From: CAJAUT01 sp043809365
GTDB taxonomy: Bacteria; Patescibacteriota; Microgenomatia; UBA1400; UBA12108
Length of the DNA: 32,517 nt
Direction of reading: 5' to 3'
NCBI GenBank assembly: GCA_043809365.1
Contig: JAZDDW010000015.1
Span: 1 to 32,517, forward strand
In this document: positions 1-6,787 of the stretch, piece by piece
Position numbering within the stretch: the first letter of the stretch is position 1
How the letters are laid out: each line of letters starts with the position of its first letter
The notes under the pieces: model-generated
The model's input: only the letters and a program-made list of their open reading frames with translations
Database searches by the model: none
What the model was told of the DNA's origin: nothing
Translations under genes and position numbers: made by a program

Positions 1-203
1 TTGATTGTGTTATAAAGTGAGTTCTGACTTTGTTATAAAGGGGCTCCAGAATTGCACATTGTTGAAAATTTTCAGCATTTTTCACCGAATTTTTTGTTTC
101 CACGATAAATTGCCAGGGGTCACTATGTTGCCCGCTCGCATCGCTCGCGGAAAGCAGGAGGTTCGCACACTCGGAGGTTTAAAGTCACTTATTGCTAGTA
201 TTT
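1..203 (-). pseudogene. C-terminal remnant of a serine recombinase
   Basis: Read on the minus strand, positions 178 to 1 encode a peptide that matches the C-terminal part of the intact recombinase at 259-1857. Shared blocks include NLLLSAS, ASG, PW and KNS.KN, with the same order and spacing. Nucleotide similarity continues to about position 203. In-frame stops (TAA at 179-181 and a TGA just upstream) show the frame is closed on its N-terminal side, so this is a decayed fragment and not a gene start. The frame is still open at position 1, so its true end lies outside the window. It lies head-away from the intact recombinase, making the two ends imperfect inverted repeats. The first 40 bases also hold a 10-bp direct repeat (8-17 and 31-40), which could be part of an attachment site. 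Confidence 0.72.
128..164. repeat. Left arm of inverted repeat flanking recombinase
   Basis: This 37-base stretch is the reverse complement of 1656-1692 with two or three mismatches. It contains the motif CGCTCGC..CGCTCGCGG. Weaker inverted similarity extends outward to about position 45 and inward to about 203. The two arms bracket the recombinase, so inversion of the intervening DNA by homologous recombination is possible. The simpler reading is two recombinase 3' ends in opposite orientation. Confidence 0.75.
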
Positions 204-215
204 GCTTTGCATTAT

Positions 216-252
216 GGGGTTATTGCATAACCCCAATAAAAGGCGATAAGAT
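216..252 (+). promoter_or_regulatory. Promoter and operator-like palindrome for recombinase
   Basis: A perfect 8-bp inverted repeat with a 3-base centre (GGGGTTAT TGC ATAACCCC, 216-234) overlaps the place where a -35 box would lie. The -10-like hexamer TAAGAT (247-252) is exactly six bases before the ATG at 259, so the transcript would be leaderless. A repressor bound to the palindrome would block this promoter. Both points are inferred from sequence. Confidence 0.5.
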
Positions 253-258
253 GTAAGA

Positions 259-1857
259 ATGAGCATGAACAATCAGTATTTTCTATACGCCCGCAAATCG
301 ACAGATGTGGAGGATAAGCAGGTACTGAGTATCGAGGCACAACTAACCGAGTTGCGGAATTATGCCAAAACTGAGAATCTGTCGATTATCGAGGAGATAG
401 TAGAGAAACAATCCGCCAAGAGTCCTGGCAGACCACTATTCAACGATATGGTGGCACGCCTAGAGCGTGGAGAGGCTAACGGCATAGTTTCATGGAATCC
501 AGATCGTCTTGCCAGGAACTCTGTCGATGGCGGGAAAATTATCTATCTCCTCGATACAGGGCGTATTAGTACTCTCAAATTCCCTACATTCTGGTTTGAG
601 AGTACTCCACAAGGAAAGTTCATGCTCAATATCGCCTTTGGACAAAGCAAATACTATGTGGACTCGCTTGCCGAGAACACCAAAAGGGGTCTTCGCCAGA
701 AAGTACGCCGTGGGGAATATCCTTCACGAGCACCCTTTGGGTATCTCAATGATTCTCGGACTAAGACCATAGTTATGGACAAGAAAAAGGCTGTATTGGC
801 TCGTCAATCTTTCGAGTTGTATTCCCACGGCGACCAAAGACTTGAGGACGTTGCTAACTTTCTGGCGAAATCTGGTATTCATACCAGATCAGGCAAGCGA
901 ATCAACCTCAAACAAGTGACTTACATGCTGAAAAACCCATTCTACTACGGGCACTTCCGCTACGCTGGAGAAGTGCACGAGGGTAAACACCAGCCAGTCA
1001 TATCAAAGCAGTTGTTTGATCAGGTGCAAATCATTCTTGATCGAAAAGGTAAGCCTCACCAAGTCACCAAGTGGACACCTCGTGAGTTGTGCGGGCTACT
1101 CCATTGTGGCTACTGCCACAAGATGATAACTGGCGAACTCCGCACCAAGCACCAGAAAAACGGCAATACCCACGAGTACACCTACTATCACTGCACTCAC
1201 AAAAACAAAGCGGTAAAGTGCAGTGAACCTGCGATAACAGAAGGTGCTTTGTCTCGCCAGTTATCATCCCTGATCAAACAAACTGCTTTGCCCACAGATT
1301 GGGCGGACTACATGAAGAAAAGACTCAATGAGGACAAAAAGGATTCCGCCCAATCTGTTTCTGCGTTCGTTCAACAAACCAGAGATCAAGTTAGCGTGAT
1401 CAATCTCAAGCTCCAGCGACTTCTTGACGGCTACCTTGACCAACTTATTGACCAGGAAATATACAAGGTCGAGAAGAATAAGCTAGTCAGTTCCAAGAAG
1501 TCGCTGGAAGAGAATTTGATCACGCTTGAACGAACACAGACTGGCTGGATCGAACCCTTTTCAGCATGGCTCAATCAGGCTACTAGCCTGATTGAAACCG
1601 CCGAGTGTGGCGGACTTAAGGGGATTAAGTCCGCATCCGAAAATGTTTTCGGATCGAACCTCCTGCTTTCCGCGAGCGAAGCGAGCGGGGAACCACAACA
1701 TCCCTGGGATTTTGTGCTGTCTGCCAAAAATTCGATCAAAAATGGTGGAGATTTTGAAAAATGTGACTTATTGGAGCGGGTAAGGGGGATCGAACCCCTG
1801 ATAACTGCTTGGAAAGCAGTTGTGTTACCGCTACACCATACCCGCAGTTGGTGGTGA
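259..1857 (+). CDS. Large serine recombinase, frame fused to antisense tRNA-Gly
   Basis: DNA integrase or resolvase of the large serine recombinase family. The N-terminal catalytic domain has YARKS with the nucleophile at Ser14 and the WNPDRLARN motif near residue 80. The central recombinase domain (about 150-260) contains MLKNPFYYG and GKHQPVISKQLF. A zinc ribbon with CxxC and two later cysteines (about 280-320) and a coiled-coil region follow. The start at 259 fits a -10 box six bases upstream; no Shine-Dalgarno sequence is seen. The last 25 or so codons (from about 1775) are the complement of tRNA-Gly and give the typical tRNA-antisense peptide VRGIEPLITAWKAVVLPL. The original C-terminus has therefore been replaced at the tRNA 3' end, probably by integration. 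The gene is otherwise intact; whether the chimeric tail is tolerated is unknown. Confidence 0.85.
   Translation: MSMNNQYFLYARKSTDVEDKQVLSIEAQLTELRNYAKTENLSIIEEIVEKQSAKSPGRPLFNDMVARLERGEANGIVSWNPDRLARNSVDGGKIIYLLDTGRISTLKFPTFWFESTPQGKFMLNIAFGQSKYYVDSLAENTKRGLRQKVRRGEYPSRAPFGYLNDSRTKTIVMDKKKAVLARQSFELYSHGDQRLEDVANFLAKSGIHTRSGKRINLKQVTYMLKNPFYYGHFRYAGEVHEGKHQPVISKQLFDQVQIILDRKGKPHQVTKWTPRELCGLLHCGYCHKMITGELRTKHQKNGNTHEYTYYHCTHKNKAVKCSEPAITEGALSRQLSSLIKQTALPTDWADYMKKRLNEDKKDSAQSVSAFVQQTRDQVSVINLKLQRLLDGYLDQLIDQEIYKVEKNKLVSSKKSLEENLITLERTQTGWIEPFSAWLNQATSLIETAECGGLKGIKSASENVFGSNLLLSASEASGEPQHPWDFVLSAKNSIKNGGDFEKCDLLERVRGIEPLITAWKAVVLPLHHTRSWW
1571..1655 (+). repeat. Three back-to-back palindromes inside recombinase 3' end
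   Basis: Three perfect hairpins follow each other within the coding sequence. The first is an 11-bp stem with a 3-base loop (1571-1581 with 1585-1595). The second is a 10-bp stem with a 5-base loop (1610-1619 with 1625-1634). The third is a 9-bp stem with a 2-base loop (1635-1643 with 1646-1654). A fourth, imperfect GC-rich hairpin (about 1668-1692) comes next. The second and third are absent from the decayed paralogue at 1-203, so they look like insertions or part of a variable recognition structure. Confidence 0.8.
1656..1692. repeat. Right arm of inverted repeat flanking recombinase
   Basis: Reverse-complement partner of 128-164, lying inside the recombinase frame, where it encodes NLLLSASEASGE. 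The GCGAGCG motif appears twice as a direct repeat inside the arm, giving an imperfect hairpin. Confidence 0.75.
1772..1845 (-). tRNA. tRNA-Gly(TCC)
   Basis: The acceptor GCGGGTA pairs with TACCCGC. The anticodon stem ACTGC/GCAGT holds the loop TTTCCAA, giving anticodon TCC. The T-loop is TTCGATC. The discriminator is T and CCA is encoded (1772-1774). The 3' end faces the recombinase, whose reading frame continues through the complement of this gene, so this tRNA is the likely integration target. It is the last of five minus-strand tRNAs. Confidence 0.95.
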
Positions 1858-1924
1858 GGCTCAGACTCGAACTGAGATAGCTTGTTCTTCAGACAAGTGC
1901 CTTGACCATCTTGGCTACCTCACC
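1849..1924 (-). tRNA. tRNA-Phe(GAA)
   Basis: The acceptor GGTGAGG pairs with CCTCACC. The anticodon stem CTTGT/ACAAG holds the loop CTGAAGA, giving anticodon GAA. The T-arm is CTCAG TTCGAGT CTGAG. The discriminator is A and CCA is encoded (1849-1851). It is separated from tRNA-Gly by three bases. Confidence 0.93.
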
Positions 1925-1952
1925 AACATATTCAATTGTAAACGATTCACTG

Positions 1953-2025
1953 TGGCCACTATAGGACTCGAACCTATGACCTGTCGGATGTAAACCGAAT
2001 GCTCTACCAGCTGAGCTAAGTGGCC
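1953..2025 (-). tRNA. tRNA-Val(TAC)
   Basis: The acceptor GGCCACT pairs with AGTGGCC. The D-arm is GCTC/GAGC. The anticodon stem around loop TTTACAT gives anticodon TAC, with one mismatch at the top of the stem. The T-arm is ATAGG TTCGAGT CCTAT. No CCA is encoded after the discriminator A. Confidence 0.93.
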
Positions 2026-2033
2026 GTTTTTTG

Positions 2034-2107
2034 TGGGCCCGGTGGGATTCGGACCCACGACACCCTGCTTAAGAGGCAGGTGCTCTAACCAACTGAGCTA
2101 CAGGCCC
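2034..2107 (-). tRNA. tRNA-Lys(CTT)
   Basis: The acceptor GGGCCTG pairs with CGGGCCC (one G-T pair). The anticodon stem CCTGC/GCAGG holds the loop CTCTTAA, giving anticodon CTT. The T-arm is GTGGG TCCGAAT CCCAC. CCA is not encoded. Confidence 0.93.
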
Positions 2108-2111
2108 AAGG

Positions 2112-2192
2112 TGCCGAGGAGAGGACTTGAACCTCCATGAATCGCTTCACACGCACCTCAAGCGTGCGCGTCTACCATTTCGCCACCTCGGC
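2112..2192 (-). tRNA. tRNA-Leu(GAG)
   Basis: Class II tRNA with a long variable arm. The acceptor GCCGAGG pairs with CCTCGGC. The anticodon stem CACGC/GCGTG holds the loop TTGAGGT, giving anticodon GAG. CCA is not encoded. It is first in the five-tRNA transcript, just downstream of a TATAAT box. Confidence 0.94.
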
Positions 2193-2204
2193 AATGATCT
2201 CATT

Positions 2205-2210
2205 ATTATA
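2205..2210 (-). promoter_or_regulatory. -10 box of the five-tRNA cluster
   Basis: A perfect TATAAT on the minus strand lies 12 bases upstream of tRNA-Leu(GAG), in the 26-base gap after the ATP-grasp stop codon. No clear -35 box is seen. It would drive Leu-Lys-Val-Phe-Gly as one transcript. Confidence 0.55.
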
Positions 2211-2218
2211 CTAGGAAA

Positions 2219-3286
2219 TCACGAATTTTGCGCCTGTCCCATTTCTTCCTGCGTCTTGTACCAATCTCTCATCGTGTTACTCATCAATCTCTTTAATATT
2301 GCGGTAAAGTTCACGTCGTACATGTCCAGAATGGTCGCCATCGCTACCTCCAACTCCTTGGGCCCAAACGCCGGGTTGCTATTACTGTCCACAAAATAGT
2401 AACGTCCTGCCTGGTCTACCCGGATATCAAACTTGGCGTAGTCTGCCATTTTACAGATGTTAAAAGCTTTCTTTACCAGTTCAGTCAAGATAGGATCGCT
2501 CACTTTTTCATAATGAAAAGTCTCGGCATCAGTCACCCATTGCGCATCAAACGTGGCGAACTGCATAGGGTTGTTTTTTTCGGCAAAAACTTTTTCGGCC
2601 AGATAGACTTTAGTATTCAACCCTTCTAGCACTATGGCAGTATATTCTCGTCCTGCCACAAACTCCTCTGCAATTACCGGCTGCTGATAAGTATGAATCA
2701 GATGTTTAACTCGCTCTCGTAGGTGTTTTTCATCTGGGGAAATTGCATCCTTGGTAATCTCTACCGCTCCGTGGATTTCGTTTAGTTTGGTAATGAGTGG
2801 GAACCGCAAGTCCTGACTCAATGGCGTTGTGGGATAGGGGAGTAGCTGACAATGGGGGGTAGGTATCCCGTTACTTTGTAACAACCGCTTAATTAAATAT
2901 TTATTGTATGCCATCGACTCCCCGAGCATTCCCGCCCCCGTATAGGGCATATCAATCGCCTCTAGAATCCCCGGGATTGTCGCTGTCAGGTACTCTTGAC
3001 CGTTAATGGATCCAACCAGGTTAAAAACCATATCTGGTCGATCTTTGACCAACTTCAGTGTTACCTCCGGTCTTCCTGGATATAGCCTAACCTTAATTCC
3101 CATTTTCTCAAGATAGCCAGCAATAATTTGCGCCTCGTGCTCTGCATCTTTCTCGGTAATATATTGTGTCTCGGTAGGGAAATACTCGCGTTTTACTTCA
3201 CTATGAATGAGCCCCACAAATTTGGGAATCAGTGACCCGTTCCCCCCAGGCTCGTCAGTATCGGCTTTTACCGAAGTTCCATTCAT
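2219..3286 (-). CDS. ATP-grasp ligase, D-Ala-D-Ala ligase-like
   Basis: A 355-residue protein with the layout of the ATP-grasp superfamily closest to D-alanine-D-alanine ligase: an N-terminal domain with the DMVFNLVG and PYTGAG motifs (about 85-120), a central nucleotide-binding region (EEFVAGREYTA near 200), and a C-terminal metal-binding segment with D.R.D, YYFVDSNSNPAFG (about 290-310). Such enzymes activate a carboxylate as acyl phosphate and join it to an amine. Its ATG overlaps the stop of the C39-like peptidase gene (ATGA), so the two are translationally coupled. An ordinary peptidoglycan Ddl is possible, but pairing with a C39-like peptidase is more typical of peptide modification or amino-acid ligation loci. 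The substrate cannot be read from sequence. Confidence 0.8.
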   Translation of the reverse strand: MNGTSVKADTDEPGGNGSLIPKFVGLIHSEVKREYFPTETQYITEKDAEHEAQIIAGYLEKMGIKVRLYPGRPEVTLKLVKDRPDMVFNLVGSINGQEYLTATIPGILEAIDMPYTGAGMLGESMAYNKYLIKRLLQSNGIPTPHCQLLPYPTTPLSQDLRFPLITKLNEIHGAVEITKDAISPDEKHLRERVKHLIHTYQQPVIAEEFVAGREYTAIVLEGLNTKVYLAEKVFAEKNNPMQFATFDAQWVTDAETFHYEKVSDPILTELVKKAFNICKMADYAKFDIRVDQAGRYYFVDSNSNPAFGPKELEVAMATILDMYDVNFTAILKRLMSNTMRDWYKTQEEMGQAQNS

Positions 3287-3750
3287 TTGTTTACAATAAC
3301 AATCATTCGTCTAATCGTCAAATCGGTGATGTTTTGAATATTCTCTCCCGGGAAATCAAACCATACGCGGTAAAACTTATTCCGCCGCATTGCCCGCAAA
3401 TGCCCTACCTCTGGATCTTGTAAGTAGATATTTTCGCTATCCAGATCGACTACTACCGAGTAATGCCCATCATCCTCACTGAACCAATCTACAATTACCG
3501 GGATTTGTTGTTCAACCACCAGGTTCTCCAAATCTTGTAAGCTTGCATTGTCTTTTATGTAACCATCGAGCCCCAAGTCTTTCACAACCGCAAGCATCTT
3601 CTCCCCCCCGATCCCCAGCTCTGGATCACAATAAGTCATTTCTGCCAACTCGTGTTCGGTCTTCTCCACCCCGTAATAATTCAGTACCATCTTGAGTACC
3701 GCCGGCCCGCAGAGTCCCGTCTTTTGGCGAAACGGTTTAATCTTAATCAT
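3283..3750 (-). CDS. C39-like cysteine peptidase
   Basis: A compact 155-residue protein made up almost entirely of a C39-like papain-fold domain. The triad is visible: oxyanion Gln9 and nucleophile Cys14 in QKTGLCGPA, His96 in DGHYSVV, and Asp112 in LQDPEVG. Known C39 peptidases cut double-glycine leader peptides, usually as an N-terminal domain of an ABC exporter; this one is free-standing with no transmembrane part or signal peptide. It starts directly after a -10 box (leaderless) and overlaps the ATP-grasp gene by four bases. No precursor peptide gene is visible beside it, so its substrate is unknown; C39-like family proteins without exporters are common. Confidence 0.8.
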   Translation of the reverse strand: MIKIKPFRQKTGLCGPAVLKMVLNYYGVEKTEHELAEMTYCDPELGIGGEKMLAVVKDLGLDGYIKDNASLQDLENLVVEQQIPVIVDWFSEDDGHYSVVVDLDSENIYLQDPEVGHLRAMRRNKFYRVWFDFPGENIQNITDLTIRRMIVIVNK

Positions 3751-3756
3751 GTGTGT

Positions 3757-3784
3757 ATTCTATCACCACCAGTTTTAGGGTAAA
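3757..3784 (-). promoter_or_regulatory. Leaderless promoter of C39/ATP-grasp operon
   Basis: On the minus strand TAGAAT (3757-3762) ends exactly six bases before the ATG at 3750. A weak -35 (TTTACC, 3779-3784) lies 16 bases upstream. The plus-strand TAAAAT (3781-3786) for tRNA-Gln overlaps it, so the region is a divergent promoter. Confidence 0.5.
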
Positions 3785-3802
3785 ATACACCTTATCAACC
3801 TT

Positions 3803-3877
3803 TGCCGGGTCGTCTAATGGTAGGACTCGGGACTTTGAATCCCGCTATTCTAGGTTCGAATCCTAGCCCGGCAACCA
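3803..3877 (+). tRNA. tRNA-Gln(TTG)
   Basis: The acceptor TGCCGGG pairs with CCCGGCA. The anticodon stem CGGGA/TCCCG holds the loop CTTTGAA, giving anticodon TTG. The T-arm is CTAGG TTCGAAT CCTAG. The discriminator is A and CCA is encoded (3875-3877). A TAAAAT box (3781-3786) lies upstream. Its 3' part (3862-3875) is repeated at 28942-28955, marking it as a probable integration site. Confidence 0.95.
3862..3875 (+). repeat. Putative attL: 3' end of tRNA-Gln
   Basis: The 14 bases CCTAGCCCGGCAAC, covering the 3' half of the T-stem, the acceptor 3' strand and the discriminator, recur in the same orientation at 28942-28955. A serine recombinase gene lies 160 bases inside this end. This is the classic look of an island inserted at a tRNA 3' end. 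Confidence 0.6.
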
Positions 3878-4037
3878 ACCAGTGCACCCAAGTGACCTAA
3901 ATCTCTAAAACAGACCAATTTACCTTGCTAAATCGACAAAAACCTCTCAAGCTCTTGCAACCGCCAATAACCCCAACAACTTGAGTGTGGTTGCGATATT
4001 CCGTGATAGTCACTTAACCAGTTCTCGAACCGAAAAT
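3878..4037. other. Non-coding strip between tRNA-Gln and recombinase
   Basis: No gene is seen in these 160 bases. They hold a 7-bp inverted repeat (AAGTGAC near 3890 and GTCACTT near 4011). On the minus strand a T-loop-like string GGTTCGAGAACTGG lies just after the recombinase stop. If 3862 is the island edge, this is its terminal sequence and may contain recombinase binding sites. Confidence 0.4.
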
Positions 4038-5327
4038 TTAGACGACAGGATTCCCAATAATCATTCGCCCATGCAAGTACATCTTACGGTCAACAGCCAA
4101 GACCACATCCCGCTTCTCCTCTAGAGTCCCCATCTGCATTACATATTTTACGTAATCATTAAACCTAAACTTAGTTTTATCTGGATCAATATCGCTGGTT
4201 AACATCACTTGATTTCTCAAGCTTTTAAAATGCTCTATCCTAGTGGCAAGTCGCTTCGAATATTGGATATATTGTGGCTTTACATTTTCGATCAATCGGA
4301 TATAGCGGACTAGTTCTCGGATCATTTCTTCTTCGGATATGTAGCGCTCTGGACACTCGTAATCTTTTTTACGTGAACAGTGGTAATAGACATGTCTTTT
4401 TGGCTCTCTCCCTTTTCTTTTCCGCATTTTCTCCTCGCCAATTACACTTCCTCCACATGTTGCGCAAGTAAATATTCCTTTGAAAGCAAAAAGTTTACCT
4501 CCCCATGATGATTTTGGCACGACAGTTAATTTTTTTTGCACTTCATCAAATAACTCTTTCGTGACTAGCGGTTTATGAGCACCCTTATATATTTTTCCGC
4601 TTCCGATCGGATATTCAAACTCACCATAATAGAAGGGATTCTTGAGCATCGCATAAATTTGAGACAACGACACCTGTTTTTCTTTACGGGTAGTAAACCC
4701 TATCTCATCAAACCACCTCCGAATAGTCCGACCGCTATGTCCATTCTTCGACCTCTCAAACATTTCTTCAATGACATAACCTCTATCAGGGTCTTCGATT
4801 ATATCTTTAAGTCCCGCCATCGTACGGTTGTAGTAGCCAATCGGAGGAGGGCCCGGTCGCCAACCCATCTCACACTTTGCCCTAATACCTCTTTTAACAT
4901 TCTGACCTTTTTGATCATTCTCTAGCTTAGCTTGGGAACATAAAATCATAAGTAGAAATTTCTCATTTGGGTTATTCGAGAAGTTCTGAGAGTAAGTTTT
5001 GATCTGCAGTAGCTTGCCTTGATCCATCAGGTCTACTAACATCCCAAGGTCACCCGCATTGCGACTGAGTCTGTCTGGCGCCCATGTCAGTATCGCATTG
5101 AAGAGTCCATCTCGGATATCCTGAATTAGTCTCATTAGCTCTGGCCGTTGTCCAGATTCCTTGGCAGAGTGACTTTCTTGGCGAATATCTAGGACAGTCA
5201 CGCCGTCTCGAACAGCAATCTGTCCCATCTCTTTGATTTGGGAGTCAATCGACATCGCTTGTCGTTCGTCCTGTTCGCTCGATTTGCGGGCATATAAGAC
5301 ATATTTGAGGGTAGGCTGACTCTCCAT
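4038..5327 (-). CDS. Large serine recombinase next to tRNA-Gln
   Basis: Second member of the same family as the recombinase at 259. The catalytic domain has YARKS (Ser16 counted from the ATG at 5327) and WAPDRLSRN. The recombinase domain has AMLKNPFYYG and GAHKPLVTKELF. A zinc ribbon (CATC, then YYHC and C) follows. At about 430 residues it is on the short side for large serine recombinases, lacking a long C-terminal coiled coil. The ATG at 5327 is preferred; an in-frame TTG at 5339 is the longer alternative, and neither has a Shine-Dalgarno sequence. Its 3' end points at the 3' end of tRNA-Gln, mirroring the tRNA-Gly arrangement. It is the likely integrase of the 25-kb segment. Confidence 0.87.
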   Translation of the reverse strand: MESQPTLKYVLYARKSSEQDERQAMSIDSQIKEMGQIAVRDGVTVLDIRQESHSAKESGQRPELMRLIQDIRDGLFNAILTWAPDRLSRNAGDLGMLVDLMDQGKLLQIKTYSQNFSNNPNEKFLLMILCSQAKLENDQKGQNVKRGIRAKCEMGWRPGPPPIGYYNRTMAGLKDIIEDPDRGYVIEEMFERSKNGHSGRTIRRWFDEIGFTTRKEKQVSLSQIYAMLKNPFYYGEFEYPIGSGKIYKGAHKPLVTKELFDEVQKKLTVVPKSSWGGKLFAFKGIFTCATCGGSVIGEEKMRKRKGREPKRHVYYHCSRKKDYECPERYISEEEMIRELVRYIRLIENVKPQYIQYSKRLATRIEHFKSLRNQVMLTSDIDPDKTKFRFNDYVKYVMQMGTLEEKRDVVLAVDRKMYLHGRMIIGNPVV

Positions 5328-5374
5328 CTTGAGGTACAAGATACCGCAAACGTGTCACAAGTCCAGGCCGAAAA

Positions 5375-6460
5375 TCAGTTGAAATTAGCCAGTTGGCGAA
5401 ACATCTCCAGGATTTTTTCGGTATCCACTTTGGTCAAATCCCACTTGGCCACAATCCCGTATTTAGCACCCGGTGGGAGCTGATCTCCTTCGATTCTAAT
5501 GACTGTACTTATCGCGCGCAATATCTCCTCCTGCCTTGCAGGGTTATTGCACCAAAAGTCCAGGGTTTTGCCCGGCTGGCCGTAGTTGACACCCACCGAA
5601 ACAGCCAGGGAATTATGCTCATCACTGGCGGGGGTAAAGTAAAAGTTGAGGTTCTTTGGGCTTTTCTTGGCTGTTAGCCCTTCTATCCCCATTATCCCGT
5701 TACTGACTTGTCTGCTTAGCTCAAGTAACTTTTGGACGATGTCTTGTACTTTGGGATCGAAAGCTTGCACAAATTCTTCGTCAGATAAAGCCTGGGAAGC
5801 TGTGGACTTGCCAGAGTCAACGTCTTTTTTGACCTCAGCGCCGAATAGCCGTGGGATCATGATCTCGAAGCTGTCGTGTTGGTAGTACTCTAGCTCGACC
5901 CCGTAGATATCAAACTTGCTGTTTTGGTTCATGTAAAGGATTAGGTCTTTTAGCTGGTCGTGTAAACTGTCCATGAGTACTACAAATTTGAAGTTGCCTT
6001 CGTTAAGATTATGTTTTAAACGCTCAAATAGTCCTTCAAGCGACTCGTCGTCAAGCGAATAATACTCCCTAATTTTGTCCGTTACTGCCTGACCAAATTG
6101 TTTTTGCGCGTGGCTACTGAGGCGGAGCAGGAAATCGTCAAAATCGGTATGGGCTTTCCAAAGTGATGCGCCGTAGTCCAGCACCTGCGCTACCACGGTC
6201 CGTTTGTCTGGATTTTTGTACAGTTTGGTTTCAACCAAGTAAATCTCGCCATCTCTATCTATCCCCACCGCATCAATTGGTCCACTATTGGTCGCAAACT
6301 CTCTAGCTAGGATCAGTAGCTGTACATCGTCTTTAATATCGTAGAGGGGGATACTCTCGGGATTGTCATAGATATACTCCTGGAGCCTATTTTCCAGCCC
6401 AAAGCTCAGTTTATCCAACTTGGTCGCGTTTTTCCCATTTTGTGACACTATGATCGGCAT
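5375..6460 (-). CDS. PD-(D/E)XK nuclease-fold protein
   Basis: A 361-residue cytoplasmic protein with a restriction-endonuclease-like core near its N-terminus: Asp63 in PIDAVGID, Glu77 and Lys79 in LVETKL, and Gln92 in VVAQVLDYG, the QxxxY-type helix seen in NucS/DUF91-like proteins. The C-terminal half (from about 220) has no motif I recognise. It lies between the recombinase and the XRE regulator, in the same direction as the recombinase with a 47-base gap. A role in element maintenance or defence fits the fold and place, but the substrate is unknown. No strong Shine-Dalgarno sequence or promoter is seen before the ATG at 6460. Confidence 0.72.
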   Translation of the reverse strand: MPIIVSQNGKNATKLDKLSFGLENRLQEYIYDNPESIPLYDIKDDVQLLILAREFATNSGPIDAVGIDRDGEIYLVETKLYKNPDKRTVVAQVLDYGASLWKAHTDFDDFLLRLSSHAQKQFGQAVTDKIREYYSLDDESLEGLFERLKHNLNEGNFKFVVLMDSLHDQLKDLILYMNQNSKFDIYGVELEYYQHDSFEIMIPRLFGAEVKKDVDSGKSTASQALSDEEFVQAFDPKVQDIVQKLLELSRQVSNGIMGIEGLTAKKSPKNLNFYFTPASDEHNSLAVSVGVNYGQPGKTLDFWCNNPARQEEILRAISTVIRIEGDQLPPGAKYGIVAKWDLTKVDTEKILEMFRQLANFN

Positions 6461-6574
6461 ATTCCAAGCCTAATGATAAGCCAGAGTTAGCACAATATCA
6501 AGTCCTGTACCAGAGAAATCTGCTGACTGTCAGTTAGTGGAGTAAATCACCTCCTGGCAAAACAATACAAACAT

Positions 6575-6787
6575 ATGAGAAAAAACGCAAAGCTCCCCAA
6601 AGTAGTTGGCAGTAAGGTCCGAAAATTCCGCAAAAAGATGGAGTTGACGCAGGAAGATGTCGCTTACAAAGTGGGCATCAGTCGGGCATACATGGGATAC
6701 ATCGAGCAGGGTCGCAATGTCCCTTCGTTAGAGGTTTTGGAGAAAATCGCCCGTGTACTGAAAGTCAAAACCGCCGAGTTGATCTAG
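6575..6787 (+). CDS. XRE-family helix-turn-helix regulator
   Basis: A 70-residue protein consisting of one Cro/C1-type helix-turn-helix (about 12-67), with LTQEDVAYKVGISRAYMGYIEQG as turn and recognition helix region followed by PSLEVLEKIARVL. Such small proteins are typical repressors of mobile elements. It is the only plus-strand gene among minus-strand genes here, and its last 23 bases overlap the 3' end of the terminase gene tail-to-tail. Its operator is not identified; the palindromes at 10894-10907 and 216-234 are candidates to test. Confidence 0.85.
   Translation: MRKNAKLPKVVGSKVRKFRKKMELTQEDVAYKVGISRAYMGYIEQGRNVPSLEVLEKIARVLKVKTAELI

Noticed and set aside
5..256. Plus-strand reading frame of 83 codons at the window start
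   Set aside because: The minus strand clearly encodes a recombinase C-terminal remnant here; the plus frame has no recognisable domain or ribosome binding site.
1778..1857. C-terminal peptide VRGIEPLITAWKAVVLPL as a real protein domain
   Set aside because: It is the translation of antisense tRNA-Gly, a well-known artefact motif, so it was treated as read-through and not as a domain.
4001..4030. Partial tRNA next to the second recombinase (GGTTCGAGAACTGG on the minus strand)
   Set aside because: Only a T-loop-like string matches; no acceptor or anticodon arm can be folded.
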